From Maribacter sedimenticola (GTDB taxonomy: Bacteria > Bacteroidota > Bacteroidia > Flavobacteriales > Flavobacteriaceae), in contig NZ_FZNV01000002.1 in NCBI RefSeq assembly GCF_900188415.1, positions 105,339 through 169,338 on the forward strand: 64,000 bases of DNA. Direction: 5' to 3'. Numbering within the stretch: position 1 is the stretch's first letter; the number at the start of each line of letters is the position of its first letter. This document shows positions 35,768-44,746 of this stretch, in pieces. The notes under the pieces are model-generated. The model searched no databases, had not been told where the DNA came from, and saw nothing but the letters and a program-made list of their open reading frames with translations. Made by a program: the position numbers and the translations under genes.

Positions 35768-36895
35768 TTATTTATTTCTTACTGCTAAACCAACCATTGA
35801 ATCTGCCGTACCATAGTACAGGAACCATTTTTCTTTAAAGAATACCAAGCCTTGGATGAAGGTGGTCCCCGCTTTGTACTGACCACTAATTTCATGAGGT
35901 AGGCTTGGGCATATAAAAGGGGTTTCCAGTCTTTTTATCATAATTGTAGGATTTTCCTTGTCAAACAATACTTGACCACCACAATAGGTCCCTTCCGGAT
36001 ATTTAGAGGTAGCGCCTTCTCCACTAAGATTTTTTCCATTATATAATAAAAGAATGCCGGCATCAGTATATATTGCAGGGGGTCCGGGTTCGGTTAAATG
36101 GCTGTCAAATTCATTGAGGGTAGGGGTAAAACTATGCAGTAATTTCCCTTCTTCGTTCAGAGTCGGTTTCCAATCTATGCCATTAGTGGAGGTGGCCAAG
36201 TTAACAAATAACTCGCCCCAGTACATCAAGAATGTTCCGTTTACTTTTTTAGCTAGTAATCTACCATTGACCAATTCTGTAACGATAGCACCGGATTTGC
36301 TCCATTCGTTCAAGAATTTACCACCATGTGCTTGTTCAAAAACAGGGCCATGTTTTGTCCATTTTTTCAAATCTTTGGAAGTGGCACTGGATAGTCTGGC
36401 AATATTCTTGTTCCAACTGGTGTATAGCATAATATACGTCCCATCTTCTGTTTCAACGATTCTTGGGTCTTCTATTCCACCGGGCTGGTCCCATTGTGCA
36501 AATTCATCATTGTCAGGATATAGTACTGGTGTTGGATATTTGGTAAAATTGATGCCGTTTGTACTATACGCCAACCCAATTCTTGAAGTTCTTCCACCTA
36601 ATATGGCATCGGGATTGTCCTCTGCCCTAAACAATAGAAAAACGGTATCGTTCCGTACAATGGCTCCAGGGTTGAAAACATCGGCTTTTTGCCAAGAAAC
36701 CGGTTTTTTCGAAATAGGATCAATAAACGAGTAAGATGAATCTGCCTGCATAATAGGGTTAAGGGCTGTTTTTTCAAACCCCAATAACCAAGGAGATTCT
36801 TTTATGTTGTTAGTGTCCAAAACGACTTCCTTTGGTGTGCCGCAGGAAATAAATAAGAATAGTATGCAGAAGGGAACAATAATATGTTGGTTCAT
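35768..36895 (-). CDS. Glycoside hydrolase/phosphorylase family 130-like lipoprotein
   Basis: 375 residues with a lipobox FISC (Cys18). The five-bladed propeller motifs are FNPGAIVRNDTVFLLFRAED, GGIEDPRIVE and LLLYNGKN, matching GH130 (mannoside phosphorylases and beta-mannosidases). The enzyme is exported, unlike most cytosolic phosphorylases of the family, so a hydrolase role is likely. Substrates of the family are beta-mannosides. It is the first gene of a two-gene unit with the sulfatase and divergent from the dipeptidase gene. Confidence 0.85.
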   Translation of the reverse strand: MNQHIIVPFCILFLFISCGTPKEVVLDTNNIKESPWLLGFEKTALNPIMQADSSYSFIDPISKKPVSWQKADVFNPGAIVRNDTVFLLFRAEDNPDAILGGRTSRIGLAYSTNGINFTKYPTPVLYPDNDEFAQWDQPGGIEDPRIVETEDGTYIMLYTSWNKNIARLSSATSKDLKKWTKHGPVFEQAHGGKFLNEWSKSGAIVTELVNGRLLAKKVNGTFLMYWGELFVNLATSTNGIDWKPTLNEEGKLLHSFTPTLNEFDSHLTEPGPPAIYTDAGILLLYNGKNLSGEGATSKYPEGTYCGGQVLFDKENPTIMIKRLETPFICPSLPHEISGQYKAGTTFIQGLVFFKEKWFLYYGTADSMVGLAVRNK

Positions 36896-36998
36896 TGTTT
36901 TTGGTTAAATTGCTTAAAAATCAGTAGGTATAAGGTAGGTAATAAATCTTTACTACTGGCTTACAGCTTAAAAGAAATTATAAGGTAGTTTGCTTAAT

Positions 36999-37766
36999 AT
37001 GAAATGGATGGGTTTGGTTAAAAATGGGAAGTATTTTAAAACGTTGATATGCTTATTTTTACTTACCGTTATGTTTGTAGGTTGTAAGGACACTGTCAAA
37101 TCCGCAAATGGCGATTTGGAGACCCGTAAGCCTATTCCCACAACGGATACCATATCCAAAACCGATATTGCGAAAACGCCACGTTTGAAAACAATAATAC
37201 CATTGGATTCGTTAAGGGACACCACCTTTGTGAGATTAGCCGATTACAGTGATGGTTTTGCCTTTGATTTAAGATACGCTACCCAAAACAATTTTTTAAA
37301 GGAACAGGTTTATGACTGTGCGGAATGTTATACCAGGGTTAAAACCGTTAAGGCCTTATTGGCTGCAAATGCCGATTTTCATAAAAATGGGGTCAAGATT
37401 AAATTTTTTGATTGCTACCGTCCAAATTCTGTTCAATATAAAATGTGGAAAATTGTGCCCAATCCACAATACGTCGCCAATCCTGTTAAGGGCTCAATAC
37501 ACAATAAAGGAGGGGCTGTTGACATAACCTTGGTGTCATTGACCGGTGAGGAACTGGATATGGGAACAGATTTTGATTTTTTTGGAAAGAGAGCTTATCA
37601 CGATAATTATGATCTGCCCAAACAAGTTTTGGACAACCGGAAATTATTGAAGGAAACAATGGAAAAACATGGATTTTGGTCCACTAGGACAGAATGGTGG
37701 CATTATAACCTTCAAGGAGCCTCAAATGACCCCATAGCTAATTTTAATTGGGAGTGTAATGATTAG
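36999..37766 (+). CDS. D-alanyl-D-alanine dipeptidase-like M15 lipoprotein (VanX/DdpX family)
   Basis: 255 residues from ATG 36999 (TTG 36990 is less likely). Signal with lipobox MFVGC. Zinc motifs of the family: KGSIHNKGGAVDITLV (SxHxxGxAxD) and TEWWHYN (ExxWH), plus the IKFFDCYRP segment. Family members cut D-Ala-D-Ala dipeptides; here the protein is a lipoprotein, so it acts outside the cytoplasm, probably in murein peptide recovery rather than vancomycin resistance. It overlaps the esterase gene by 8 nt and lies in a carbohydrate-processing region. Confidence 0.9.
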   Translation: MKWMGLVKNGKYFKTLICLFLLTVMFVGCKDTVKSANGDLETRKPIPTTDTISKTDIAKTPRLKTIIPLDSLRDTTFVRLADYSDGFAFDLRYATQNNFLKEQVYDCAECYTRVKTVKALLAANADFHKNGVKIKFFDCYRPNSVQYKMWKIVPNPQYVANPVKGSIHNKGGAVDITLVSLTGEELDMGTDFDFFGKRAYHDNYDLPKQVLDNRKLLKETMEKHGFWSTRTEWWHYNLQGASNDPIANFNWECND

Positions 37767-38694
37767 GCTGCCTTTAATAATGATTTTTGTCCTGGCACTG
37801 ACGGTTTTGGGTGGATGTGCCGCAAATAAGGAATTGGTTATTGATATTTGGCCCAAAGATAAAATTCCCAACCAATTAAAAACCGATATAGGGGAAGTTC
37901 AAGAGTATACGGACATTTTAAAAATCAGCAGGGTACAAAAACCTACAATAGAAGTTTTTTTGCCACATGCATCAAAAGCTACGGGAAAGGCCATGTTGAT
38001 TTTTCCGGGAGGAGGGTATGGTATTCTGGCCTATGACTGGGAAGGTACTTCGGTTGCCAAGTTTTTGGTAGATCATGGTATAGCGGGCATTGTAGTCAAG
38101 TATAGATTGCCGTCTGATGAAACCCAAATAGATAAGCACTATGTGCCCTTAATAGATGCCCAAAGGGCTATACGGTTGGTAAGGAGCAGATCAAAAGAAT
38201 GGAACATTGATCCCGCCAATATTGGTATAATAGGCTTCTCGGCTGGTGGGCACTTAGCCTCAACTTTAGGTACCCAATACGATAATATGGTGTATACGGC
38301 CGTGGATAAGGTTGATAGCTTAAGTGCTAGACCGGATTTTATGGTTTTGATGTATCCGGTAATTACCATGGGAGAAAACACACATAAAGGTTCAAGGAAT
38401 AATCTGTTGGGAAAAAATCCATCTGCCGAAAAGGTCATGCAATTTTCCAGCGATCTGCAGATTAATGAAGATACCCCGGCTACGTACTTAATTCATGCAA
38501 TGGATGATAAAGCCGTTCCGGTGGCCAATAGTGAATATTTTTTTGCCCTGCACAATGCAAAGTCCAACGAGCGTGGCCAATTATATATTTTTGAAGAAGG
38601 GGGGCATGGGTTTGGGATGGCAGAGGACAATGAAATATTAAGAAAATGGCCTTTATTGGTTTTAGATTGGATTAATAGTTTGGAAACCGATTAA
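37759..38694 (+). CDS. Alpha/beta hydrolase, secreted esterase-like lipoprotein
   Basis: 311 residues. Lipobox LGGC (Cys20). Oxyanion-hole FPGGGYG (about residues 82-88), nucleophile GFSAGGHLAS (Ser161), late acid MDDKAVP and catalytic His in GGHGFGMA complete the serine hydrolase triad. It looks like an acyl-sugar or xylan-type acetyl esterase of the BD-FAE/dienelactone-hydrolase-like group, but the exact ester is unknown. It overlaps the dipeptidase gene by 8 nt, so the two are translated from one message. Confidence 0.85.
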   Translation: MIRLPLIMIFVLALTVLGGCAANKELVIDIWPKDKIPNQLKTDIGEVQEYTDILKISRVQKPTIEVFLPHASKATGKAMLIFPGGGYGILAYDWEGTSVAKFLVDHGIAGIVVKYRLPSDETQIDKHYVPLIDAQRAIRLVRSRSKEWNIDPANIGIIGFSAGGHLASTLGTQYDNMVYTAVDKVDSLSARPDFMVLMYPVITMGENTHKGSRNNLLGKNPSAEKVMQFSSDLQINEDTPATYLIHAMDDKAVPVANSEYFFALHNAKSNERGQLYIFEEGGHGFGMAEDNEILRKWPLLVLDWINSLETD

Positions 38695-38822
38695 CTTTTT
38701 TATTTTTGCAACCTTAATTTGAGAATCTAATCGTTAAATAAAAAGTTTAAGCACTATTATCCGGTTAATTTTCAAGTAAATAAACGGTATAGCACTTTTA
38801 TTTTTTGCTGTATTGGTAGTCT

Positions 38823-38896
38823 CGGGATGTAGCGCAGTCCGGTAGCGCACTCGGCTGGGGGTCGAGTGGTCGCAGGTTCAAATCCTGTCATCCCGA
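38823..38896 (+). tRNA. tRNA-Pro (anticodon GGG)
   Basis: Cloverleaf read by hand: acceptor CGGGATG / CATCCCG, D arm GCGC...GCGC, anticodon arm CTCGG-CTGGGGG-TCGAG with GGG at the anticodon, T arm GCAGG-TTCAAAT-CCTGT, discriminator A. Total 74 nt; the 3' CCA is not encoded. The T stem has a G-T closing pair. Confidence 0.96.
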
Positions 38897-38905
38897 CTGA
38901 ATGAG

Positions 38906-38936
38906 AAAGTGAACTGTGAAAGCAGTTCACTTTTTG
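38906..38936 (+). terminator. Terminator after tRNA-Pro
   Basis: AAAGTGAACTG / CAGTTCACTTT with a 6-nt loop followed by a T run, ten nucleotides after the tRNA. Confidence 0.85.
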
Positions 38937-39021
38937 TTTTCAATGAGGTCATGAACATAGTTCATGAAAGGAATTGGGAGCAAAAAGTGGGTAGGCGATA
39001 GCCTTCACTTTGTTATTTGCA
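38935..39021. repeat. Palindromic repeat, copy 1 (downstream of tRNA-Pro)
   Basis: About 87 bp, nearly identical to copy 2. Contains the perfect palindromes CATGAAC-ATA-GTTCATG and GGC(G/T)ATAGCC, so it can fold as two hairpins. The spacer to copy 2 is 29 bp. The repeat begins at the T run of the tRNA terminator. Confidence 0.8.
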
Positions 39022-39050
39022 ATGAGGGTTCATTAGGATTATACAAATCC

Positions 39051-39138
39051 TGTTTTCAATGAGGTCATGAACATAGTTCATGTAAGGAATTGGGAACAAA
39101 AAGGGTGGTAGGCTATAGCCTTCACTTTGTTATTTGCA
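39051..39138. repeat. Palindromic repeat, copy 2
   Basis: 88 bp, differs from copy 1 at a few positions (for example GGCTATAGCC instead of GGCGATAGCC). The junction contains a 10-nt match (CAAATCCTGT) to the tRNA-Pro T-arm end. Confidence 0.8.
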
Positions 39139-39233
39139 TTTCATTGAACTATAAGGTTTGGTCAACAGTAAAGCTTGCAAAAAAAGTATTGCTTTTGGTC
39201 ATCTTTGCGTAGGCATTTATTTATATATTCCAT

Positions 39234-39241
39234 TAGTTTTG
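39234..39241 (+). promoter_or_regulatory. Candidate -7 element for the fucosidase gene
   Basis: TAGTTTTG agrees with TAnnTTTG, 42 nt before the ATG. No TTTG at the proper distance; tentative. Confidence 0.28.
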
Positions 39242-39283
39242 AAAATGTCTGTACAATATGTACATTCTTAATAATTAAAAATT

Positions 39284-41548
39284 ATGGATATGTGTATGAT
39301 AGCCCCAAAAAAATACGGTTATTTCTTAAGCATTATTACATTGTGCATATGGTTGACATCCTGTACGCCAAAAGGCAAGCCTGCATTGGCCTTGTCAACT
39401 GAAAACACTATGGCACTTGATAATGATGACATTGAAGATTCCGTTAGGGTAAAAGCTGCACATATTGTTCCATCCAAAAATCAATTTGAAGCGTTAAAGG
39501 ACGAATTCATAGCGTTTGTACATTTTGGACCCAATACCTTTACTAGAATGGAGTGGGGTAATGGTATGGAAGACCCTGCTATCTTTAATTTAAAAAATCT
39601 AAATACAGATCAATGGTGCCAGGCAATGAAAGATGCGGGAATGAAAAAAGTAATCATTACGGCCAAGCATCATGATGGTTTTGTCTTGTGGCAGAGCAGG
39701 TATACAAAACACGGGGTAATGTCTTCTCCGTATAAAAATGGAGAAGGAGATGTCGTTAAGGAATTAGCTGCATCCTGTAAAAAATATGGCATTAAATTGG
39801 GGGTCTATCTCTCTCCAGCAGATTTGTATCAAATAGAACATCCAGAAGGATTGTACGGTAATTTAAGTAAGTATACCAAACGCACAATACCTAGACAAAT
39901 TGAGGGTAGGCCTTTTGAGAATAAAACCACTTTTGAATTTGAAGTAGATGATTACAATGAATATTTCTTAAATCAATTGTTTGAATTGTTGACGGAGTAT
40001 GGACCTATAGATGAGGTTTGGTTTGATGGTGCCCACCCCAAACGTAAAGGAAATCAGCGATATAAATATAGGGATTGGAAGAAATTAATAACTGCCCTAG
40101 CGCCTAATGCAGTAGTTTTTGGAAAAGAAGGTACGCGATGGTGCGGTAATGAAGCAGGGGCAACCAGAGATACCGAGTGGAACGTTGTGCCATATGATGA
40201 AGACCCTAGGACTATGAATCTCTTTGCCGATATAACGGACGAAGATGTTGGGAGTATGAAAAAATTGGTTGCCGGTAAGTTTTTACATTACCAGCCAGCA
40301 GAAACCAATACCTCTATAAGGGAAGGATGGTTTTACAGGGATGATACCGACCAAAAGGTAAGAACTACAGACGATGTCTTTGATATATATGAACGTTCTG
40401 TTGGTGGCAATTCCATATTTTTATTGAACATACCCCCAAATAGGGAAGGGGAATTTTCTGACCAAGATGTACAGGTACTTAAAGAAACCGGCCAAAGAAT
40501 TAAGGAAACGTACAGGGTAAGCTTATTGGACGGCGCAGATGGGCCTAAGGAACTCCTGGACCAGGATAATAAAACGCATTTAATTTTGCAGGATAAAGAA
40601 CCGATTGTTGAGGTGACGTTACCTAAGGCTACTAAGATCAATAGATTTTTAGTTCAGGAACATGTTGAGGTATATGGAGAACGTGTATCCGAACATGCGT
40701 TGGATGCCTGGATCAATGATGAATGGAAAGAGGTTGCCAGTGCAACCAACATTGGTTACAAAAGAATATTGCGTTTTCCGGAAATTGAGACTACCAAATT
40801 AAGGCTCCGTATCTTGTCATCAAGATATACACCCGTTTTGCAGCATATTTCAGCGCATTATTTTAAGAGTAGGCCACCACAGTTACAGTTTAGCAGAAAT
40901 AGTAAGGGAGAAGTCAGTATTGTTCCTAAAATGTCTGATTTTGGATGGAACCCCAATGGGGAGAACGCCGGGGCCAATTTAAACAAGGGCATGCAGATAT
41001 TTTACACTACGGATGGGCAAGTACCAAATTCATCGTCTTCCTTGTTTACCGATCCCTTTGTTTTTGGGGAAGGTGAGGTCAAAGCGGTGGCTATTATGAA
41101 TGGGGAGAAAGGAAGTACCGCCACGTTTAGGTTTGGAATTCCAAAAATGTCTTGGACATTGGTAGAGTCAAGTAGCGCACAGAAAAAGCATGAGGGAGAA
41201 TTACTATTTGATGAGAATCCCAATACATATTGGCAATCCCAAGAAAATGATGGGAATAAATCCGTAGTAATTGATTTGGGTAAAGAATTGGAAATTAGTG
41301 CTTTTGCATATACACCGCCCACTTCAATATCCAATAGCATGATTGAAAAAGGAACTATTTTTTCCAGTCAAGATGGTAAGGTTTGGACCAAACAGGATAG
41401 TTTTACCTTTGGCAACCTGATCAATGACCCAACACAACGTACCTACACGTTCAATAAGAAGTTCCAAGCAAGGTATATTAAATTACAGGCTAATGAAATT
41501 GCGGGCAATGGGCTTAAGGCGACTATTGCAGAATTGGATTTTTACTAA
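39284..41548 (+). CDS. Alpha-L-fucosidase (GH29) lipoprotein with C-terminal binding domains
   Basis: 754 residues. Signal with lipobox WLTSC (Cys27). The GH29 barrel includes FIAFVHFGPNTFTRMEW, VIITAKHHDGFVLW (histidine pair) and the catalytic nucleophile in EVWFDGAH (Asp248). Following domains are a discoidin-like segment (about 430-520), a chitobiase/FN3-type segment (IFYTTDGQVPNSSSS) and a last F5/8 type C-like domain ending FQARYIKLQANEI. It should remove alpha-L-fucose from glycans in the periplasm or on the surface. It is monocistronic; a possible -7 box precedes it. The window has no fucose catabolic genes. Confidence 0.92.
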   Translation: MDMCMIAPKKYGYFLSIITLCIWLTSCTPKGKPALALSTENTMALDNDDIEDSVRVKAAHIVPSKNQFEALKDEFIAFVHFGPNTFTRMEWGNGMEDPAIFNLKNLNTDQWCQAMKDAGMKKVIITAKHHDGFVLWQSRYTKHGVMSSPYKNGEGDVVKELAASCKKYGIKLGVYLSPADLYQIEHPEGLYGNLSKYTKRTIPRQIEGRPFENKTTFEFEVDDYNEYFLNQLFELLTEYGPIDEVWFDGAHPKRKGNQRYKYRDWKKLITALAPNAVVFGKEGTRWCGNEAGATRDTEWNVVPYDEDPRTMNLFADITDEDVGSMKKLVAGKFLHYQPAETNTSIREGWFYRDDTDQKVRTTDDVFDIYERSVGGNSIFLLNIPPNREGEFSDQDVQVLKETGQRIKETYRVSLLDGADGPKELLDQDNKTHLILQDKEPIVEVTLPKATKINRFLVQEHVEVYGERVSEHALDAWINDEWKEVASATNIGYKRILRFPEIETTKLRLRILSSRYTPVLQHISAHYFKSRPPQLQFSRNSKGEVSIVPKMSDFGWNPNGENAGANLNKGMQIFYTTDGQVPNSSSSLFTDPFVFGEGEVKAVAIMNGEKGSTATFRFGIPKMSWTLVESSSAQKKHEGELLFDENPNTYWQSQENDGNKSVVIDLGKELEISAFAYTPPTSISNSMIEKGTIFSSQDGKVWTKQDSFTFGNLINDPTQRTYTFNKKFQARYIKLQANEIAGNGLKATIAELDFY

Positions 41549-41646
41549 ATGCCTTTATATTAGGGGTGGTAATTAAATTTATATGATTTTACTCATAGGC
41601 TAACATATTCTTTAGTAGTTACTTTGGTTAAGGTAATCTAAGAAAT

Positions 41647-42729
41647 ATGCGCTTTTTTAAAATTATAGTCCTTTCATTGTTAATTGGGGGTTGTCAAGGT
41701 AATGAAGATAACATTTTACCTAAAAGAACGACCCTTACCATGTCCGTGTATGCATCTGCAACTATACAGCCGGATAGTTTATACCAACTATACGCCGCGG
41801 TAGGTGGTATTTTGGACAATAACTTTAAAGAGGAGGGAGATCTGGTTCAAAAAGGTGACCCCATTCTTCAAATTATTGATCGTGCCCCACAACTACAGAC
41901 CGAGAATGCCTACTTGGCATTAAGACAATCCAAAGAGAATTTAGAAGGTAATGCCGCAGTTTTAAAAGAGATTGAAGACGAGGTTTATGCGGCTAGATTA
42001 AAATACTTGAACGATTCTCTTAATTTTAGCAGGCAGCAACGCCTATGGGAACAAGGAATTGGTTCCAAAGCCGAGTATGACACCAAAATGTTGGCTTTTC
42101 AACTATCCCAAAATCAACATAAAACTTTAAAAGCACGTTATGCCAGAACGCGTTTTGAATTGGAAACGAAAATGGTACAGGCAAAGAACAGTTACCAATC
42201 TAACAAGATAACCACAGATGATTTTACGGTAAATAGCAGAATTGCAGGAAGGGTATACGCACTATATAAGGAACCTGGGGAACTGGTTAGCACCGTAGAG
42301 CCGCTTGGTACCATTGGTAGTGCCAATGATTTTATAATTGAAATGTTGATTGATGAGGTAGATATCATCAAAATACAATTAAATCAGCAGGTACTTATTG
42401 TTTTAGAGGCATATCCCAATGAAATATATACTGCAAGGGTAAGTAAGATTTACCCGCAAAAAGAAGAGCGATTGCAGACCTTTAAAATTGAGGCATTGTT
42501 TCACGAACCGCCTAAATTACTGTATCCAGGATTGGCCGGTGAAGCAAATATTGTAATAGCCCAAAAGAAAGACGTTCTTACCATACCGCGTGATTATTTG
42601 ATGGACGGCAACAAGGTTATGACCCCAGAAGGGGATATAGATGTTGAGGTAGGGTTACAAAATTTAGAACAGGTAGAAATTCTGTCCGGAATAACGGAAA
42701 CCACCTTGATAATTAAGCCAACGCAATGA
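41647..42729 (+). CDS. HlyD/MacA-like periplasmic adaptor lipoprotein of an ABC exporter
   Basis: 360 residues, lipobox IGGC (Cys16). Lipoyl-like halves (VGGILDNNFKEEGDLVQKGDPIL and SRIAGRVYALYKEPGELV) flank a helical hairpin (about 95-185), followed by beta domains. It overlaps the permease gene by four bases. With the FtsX-type permease and the ATPase it forms a MacA/MacB-style three-gene exporter, where this component links the inner-membrane pump to an outer-membrane factor that is not encoded here. Confidence 0.88.
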   Translation: MRFFKIIVLSLLIGGCQGNEDNILPKRTTLTMSVYASATIQPDSLYQLYAAVGGILDNNFKEEGDLVQKGDPILQIIDRAPQLQTENAYLALRQSKENLEGNAAVLKEIEDEVYAARLKYLNDSLNFSRQQRLWEQGIGSKAEYDTKMLAFQLSQNQHKTLKARYARTRFELETKMVQAKNSYQSNKITTDDFTVNSRIAGRVYALYKEPGELVSTVEPLGTIGSANDFIIEMLIDEVDIIKIQLNQQVLIVLEAYPNEIYTARVSKIYPQKEERLQTFKIEALFHEPPKLLYPGLAGEANIVIAQKKDVLTIPRDYLMDGNKVMTPEGDIDVEVGLQNLEQVEILSGITETTLIIKPTQ

Positions 42730-43988
42730 TAAACTGGAAGGTAATTTTAAATATTGCCAAAACACATCTTTTAACCAAGATGAAATCCACCGTAACGGCA
42801 GCTTTGGGAGTAACATTTGGTATTGGGGCCTATATCACCTTGGTCAGTTTTATGACCGGACTCAATACTATGCTGGACAGTTTAATTTTAAACCAAACTC
42901 CCCATATTCATTTATACAATGAAATTGCACCAACAAAAGATCAACCTATTTCACTCTATGAAGAATTTGAAAACTCGGTACATATAATAAGTTCCATTAA
43001 ACCCAAACAGGGGCAAAAGAAAATTCACAATGCGCTACCAATACTTAATTATCTAAAAAATAAAGATGTAGTAAAGGGGGCCACTCCCCAAGTACGCGCA
43101 CAGATTTTTTACCTGTCCGGTTCTATTGAACTGGGGGGCAGTATAGTAGGCGTGGATATTATGGAAGAAACCAGATTGTCCAATATGCGGGATTACATTG
43201 TGCAGGGTTCGCCAGAAGCATTAAAAAACATGGATAATGGAATCTTGTTGGGTGCCGGGTTGGCAGATAAAATGTCCTTATCTGTAGGAGATAGGGTGCA
43301 AGTGAGCACGGTAGCCGGGGCACTTGTGCCCCTTAAAATTGTAGGCTTCTATCAAAGCGGTATTGCGGATGTGGATAATGTTCAGAGTTTTTGCAAGTTA
43401 AAAACGGTACAACGTATTCTGGGTGAATCTCAAAATTATATAACCGATATCAATATTAAACTTTACGATATTGAACAATCACCACAATTGGCAGAATTTC
43501 TTGAAAAGCAATTTAATGTTACGGCCACGGACATCAATGAGGCCAATGCACAATTTGAGACCGGTTCAAATATTAGAAATTTAATTACCTATGCCGTATC
43601 CATCACCTTGCTCATCGTTGCGGGTTTTGGTATTTATAATATCCTTAATATGCTCATTTATGAAAAAATGAAGGATATAGCAATTTTAAAAGCTACAGGT
43701 TTTTCAGGTACGGATGTTCAATTTATATTTATGAGTCAAGCTATGATTATAGGCATTATAGGAGGCATTTTAGGTTTGGTATTGGGCTTTGTCCTTTCTG
43801 TAATCATTGATGGTCTACCTTTTGAGACTGAAGCGCTGCCTACCATAGATACATATCCGGTAAATTTTAGTCTTACCTACTATATCATAGGTATTGTGTT
43901 TGCGCTGATCTCTACCTGTATTGCGGGCTGGCTACCATCCAATAAGGCAAAGCATATTGATCCGGTTAAAATTATTAGAGGTACTTAA
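42726..43988 (+). CDS. ABC transporter permease (FtsX/MacB/LolE-like)
   Basis: 420 residues. One N-terminal helix (about 22-45), a large periplasmic domain (about 50-270), then three C-terminal helices (about 280-300, 335-360, 380-405) in the FtsX-family pattern: TYAVSITLLIVAGFGIYNILNMLIYEKMKDIAILKATGFS. Translational overlap (ATGA) with the adaptor. It lacks the fused ATPase of MacB, supplied by the next gene 12 nt downstream. Function: export of a substrate, or lipoprotein release; not decided. Confidence 0.9.
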   Translation: MINWKVILNIAKTHLLTKMKSTVTAALGVTFGIGAYITLVSFMTGLNTMLDSLILNQTPHIHLYNEIAPTKDQPISLYEEFENSVHIISSIKPKQGQKKIHNALPILNYLKNKDVVKGATPQVRAQIFYLSGSIELGGSIVGVDIMEETRLSNMRDYIVQGSPEALKNMDNGILLGAGLADKMSLSVGDRVQVSTVAGALVPLKIVGFYQSGIADVDNVQSFCKLKTVQRILGESQNYITDINIKLYDIEQSPQLAEFLEKQFNVTATDINEANAQFETGSNIRNLITYAVSITLLIVAGFGIYNILNMLIYEKMKDIAILKATGFSGTDVQFIFMSQAMIIGIIGGILGLVLGFVLSVIIDGLPFETEALPTIDTYPVNFSLTYYIIGIVFALISTCIAGWLPSNKAKHIDPVKIIRGT

Positions 43989-44000
43989 CATGGTGTAGGA

Positions 44001-44681
44001 ATGAATAATGTTTTAGAAGCAAAAAATATCAATAAGCATTTTTTGAAACCTAAGGATTTTCATGTCCTAAAGGATATTTCCTTTGCCATAAAAGAAGGAG
44101 AGTTTGCATCAATTATGGGAAAGTCTGGTTCTGGGAAATCTACTTTATTGTATATACTTTCAACAATGGATACTGATTACACCGGAGAATTATTCTTAAA
44201 CGATACCTTAGTAACGGGTAAACCTGCATCTGAGCTTTCCAGAATTAGAAATGAACATATTGGTTTTGTATTTCAGTTCCATTATTTGTTATCGGAATTT
44301 AGTGTATTGGAAAATGTAATGCTACCCGCTAAAAAATTGGCCCGTAAGTCCAATAAGGAAATAGAGCATGACGCCTATGAAAAATTAAGCATGCTAGGAA
44401 TTGAAAAATTGGCAAAGCAAAAGGCGTCGCGCATTTCTGGTGGTGAAAAACAACGGGTTGCTATTGCCAGGGCATTGATCAATAATCCTTCTATATTAAT
44501 GGGGGATGAACCTACCGGTAATTTGGATAGTTATAACTCTGACAATGTGTTCAATATTTTTAAAAGATTAAAGGAAGAGGAAGGGCTATCTTTGTTAGTG
44601 GTAACCCATGACGAAGATTTTGCAAAACGAACGGACTATATCATTGAAATGGAGGATGGGCGTATAGTATCTGGCCAATAA
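44001..44681 (+). CDS. ABC transporter ATP-binding protein (LolD/MacB-type)
   Basis: 226 residues, the usual size for the LolD/MacB ATPase family. Walker A GKSGSGKST (residues 40-48), Q-loop VFQFHYLLSEF, signature RISGGEKQRVAIARAL, Walker B ILMGDEPTGNLDS and the switch His in VVTHDE. It energises the adjacent permease. Third gene of the exporter operon. Confidence 0.95.
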   Translation: MNNVLEAKNINKHFLKPKDFHVLKDISFAIKEGEFASIMGKSGSGKSTLLYILSTMDTDYTGELFLNDTLVTGKPASELSRIRNEHIGFVFQFHYLLSEFSVLENVMLPAKKLARKSNKEIEHDAYEKLSMLGIEKLAKQKASRISGGEKQRVAIARALINNPSILMGDEPTGNLDSYNSDNVFNIFKRLKEEEGLSLLVVTHDEDFAKRTDYIIEMEDGRIVSGQ

Positions 44682-44697
44682 CGGAATAATCAATGCA

Positions 44698-44725
44698 TAA
44701 AAAAGGCTTCAAAAAGTTTGAAGCC
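44698..44725 (-). terminator. Terminator for the ThuA/sugar-dehydrogenase gene
   Basis: GGCTTCAAA / TTTGAAGCC with a 3-nt loop; the T run is on the minus-strand side (A6 at 44699-44704), while the plus-strand side is a weak CTCTT. Confidence 0.72.
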
Positions 44726-44746
44726 CTCTTACATTACCATACTGTG

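Larger units (their letters stand above)
38695..39283. other. Gene-poor region with a tRNA gene and repeats
   Basis: Contains the tRNA-Pro gene, its terminator, two copies of a palindrome-rich repeat and the upstream region of the fucosidase gene. No protein-coding ORF is supported in the interval. Confidence 0.8.

Noticed and set aside
36054-36734. 226-codon plus-strand ORF
   Set aside because: It is antisense to the GH130 gene, which has clear motifs; the antisense product has only low-complexity hydrophobic/Ser/Pro content.
39040-39060. Second, degenerate tRNA gene
   Set aside because: Only a 10-nt match to the tRNA-Pro T-arm; no acceptor or anticodon arm can be built.
38935-39138. CRISPR array
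   Set aside because: Only two units of about 87 bp with one spacer, each internally palindromic, and no cas genes; this is an interspersed repeat, not a CRISPR.
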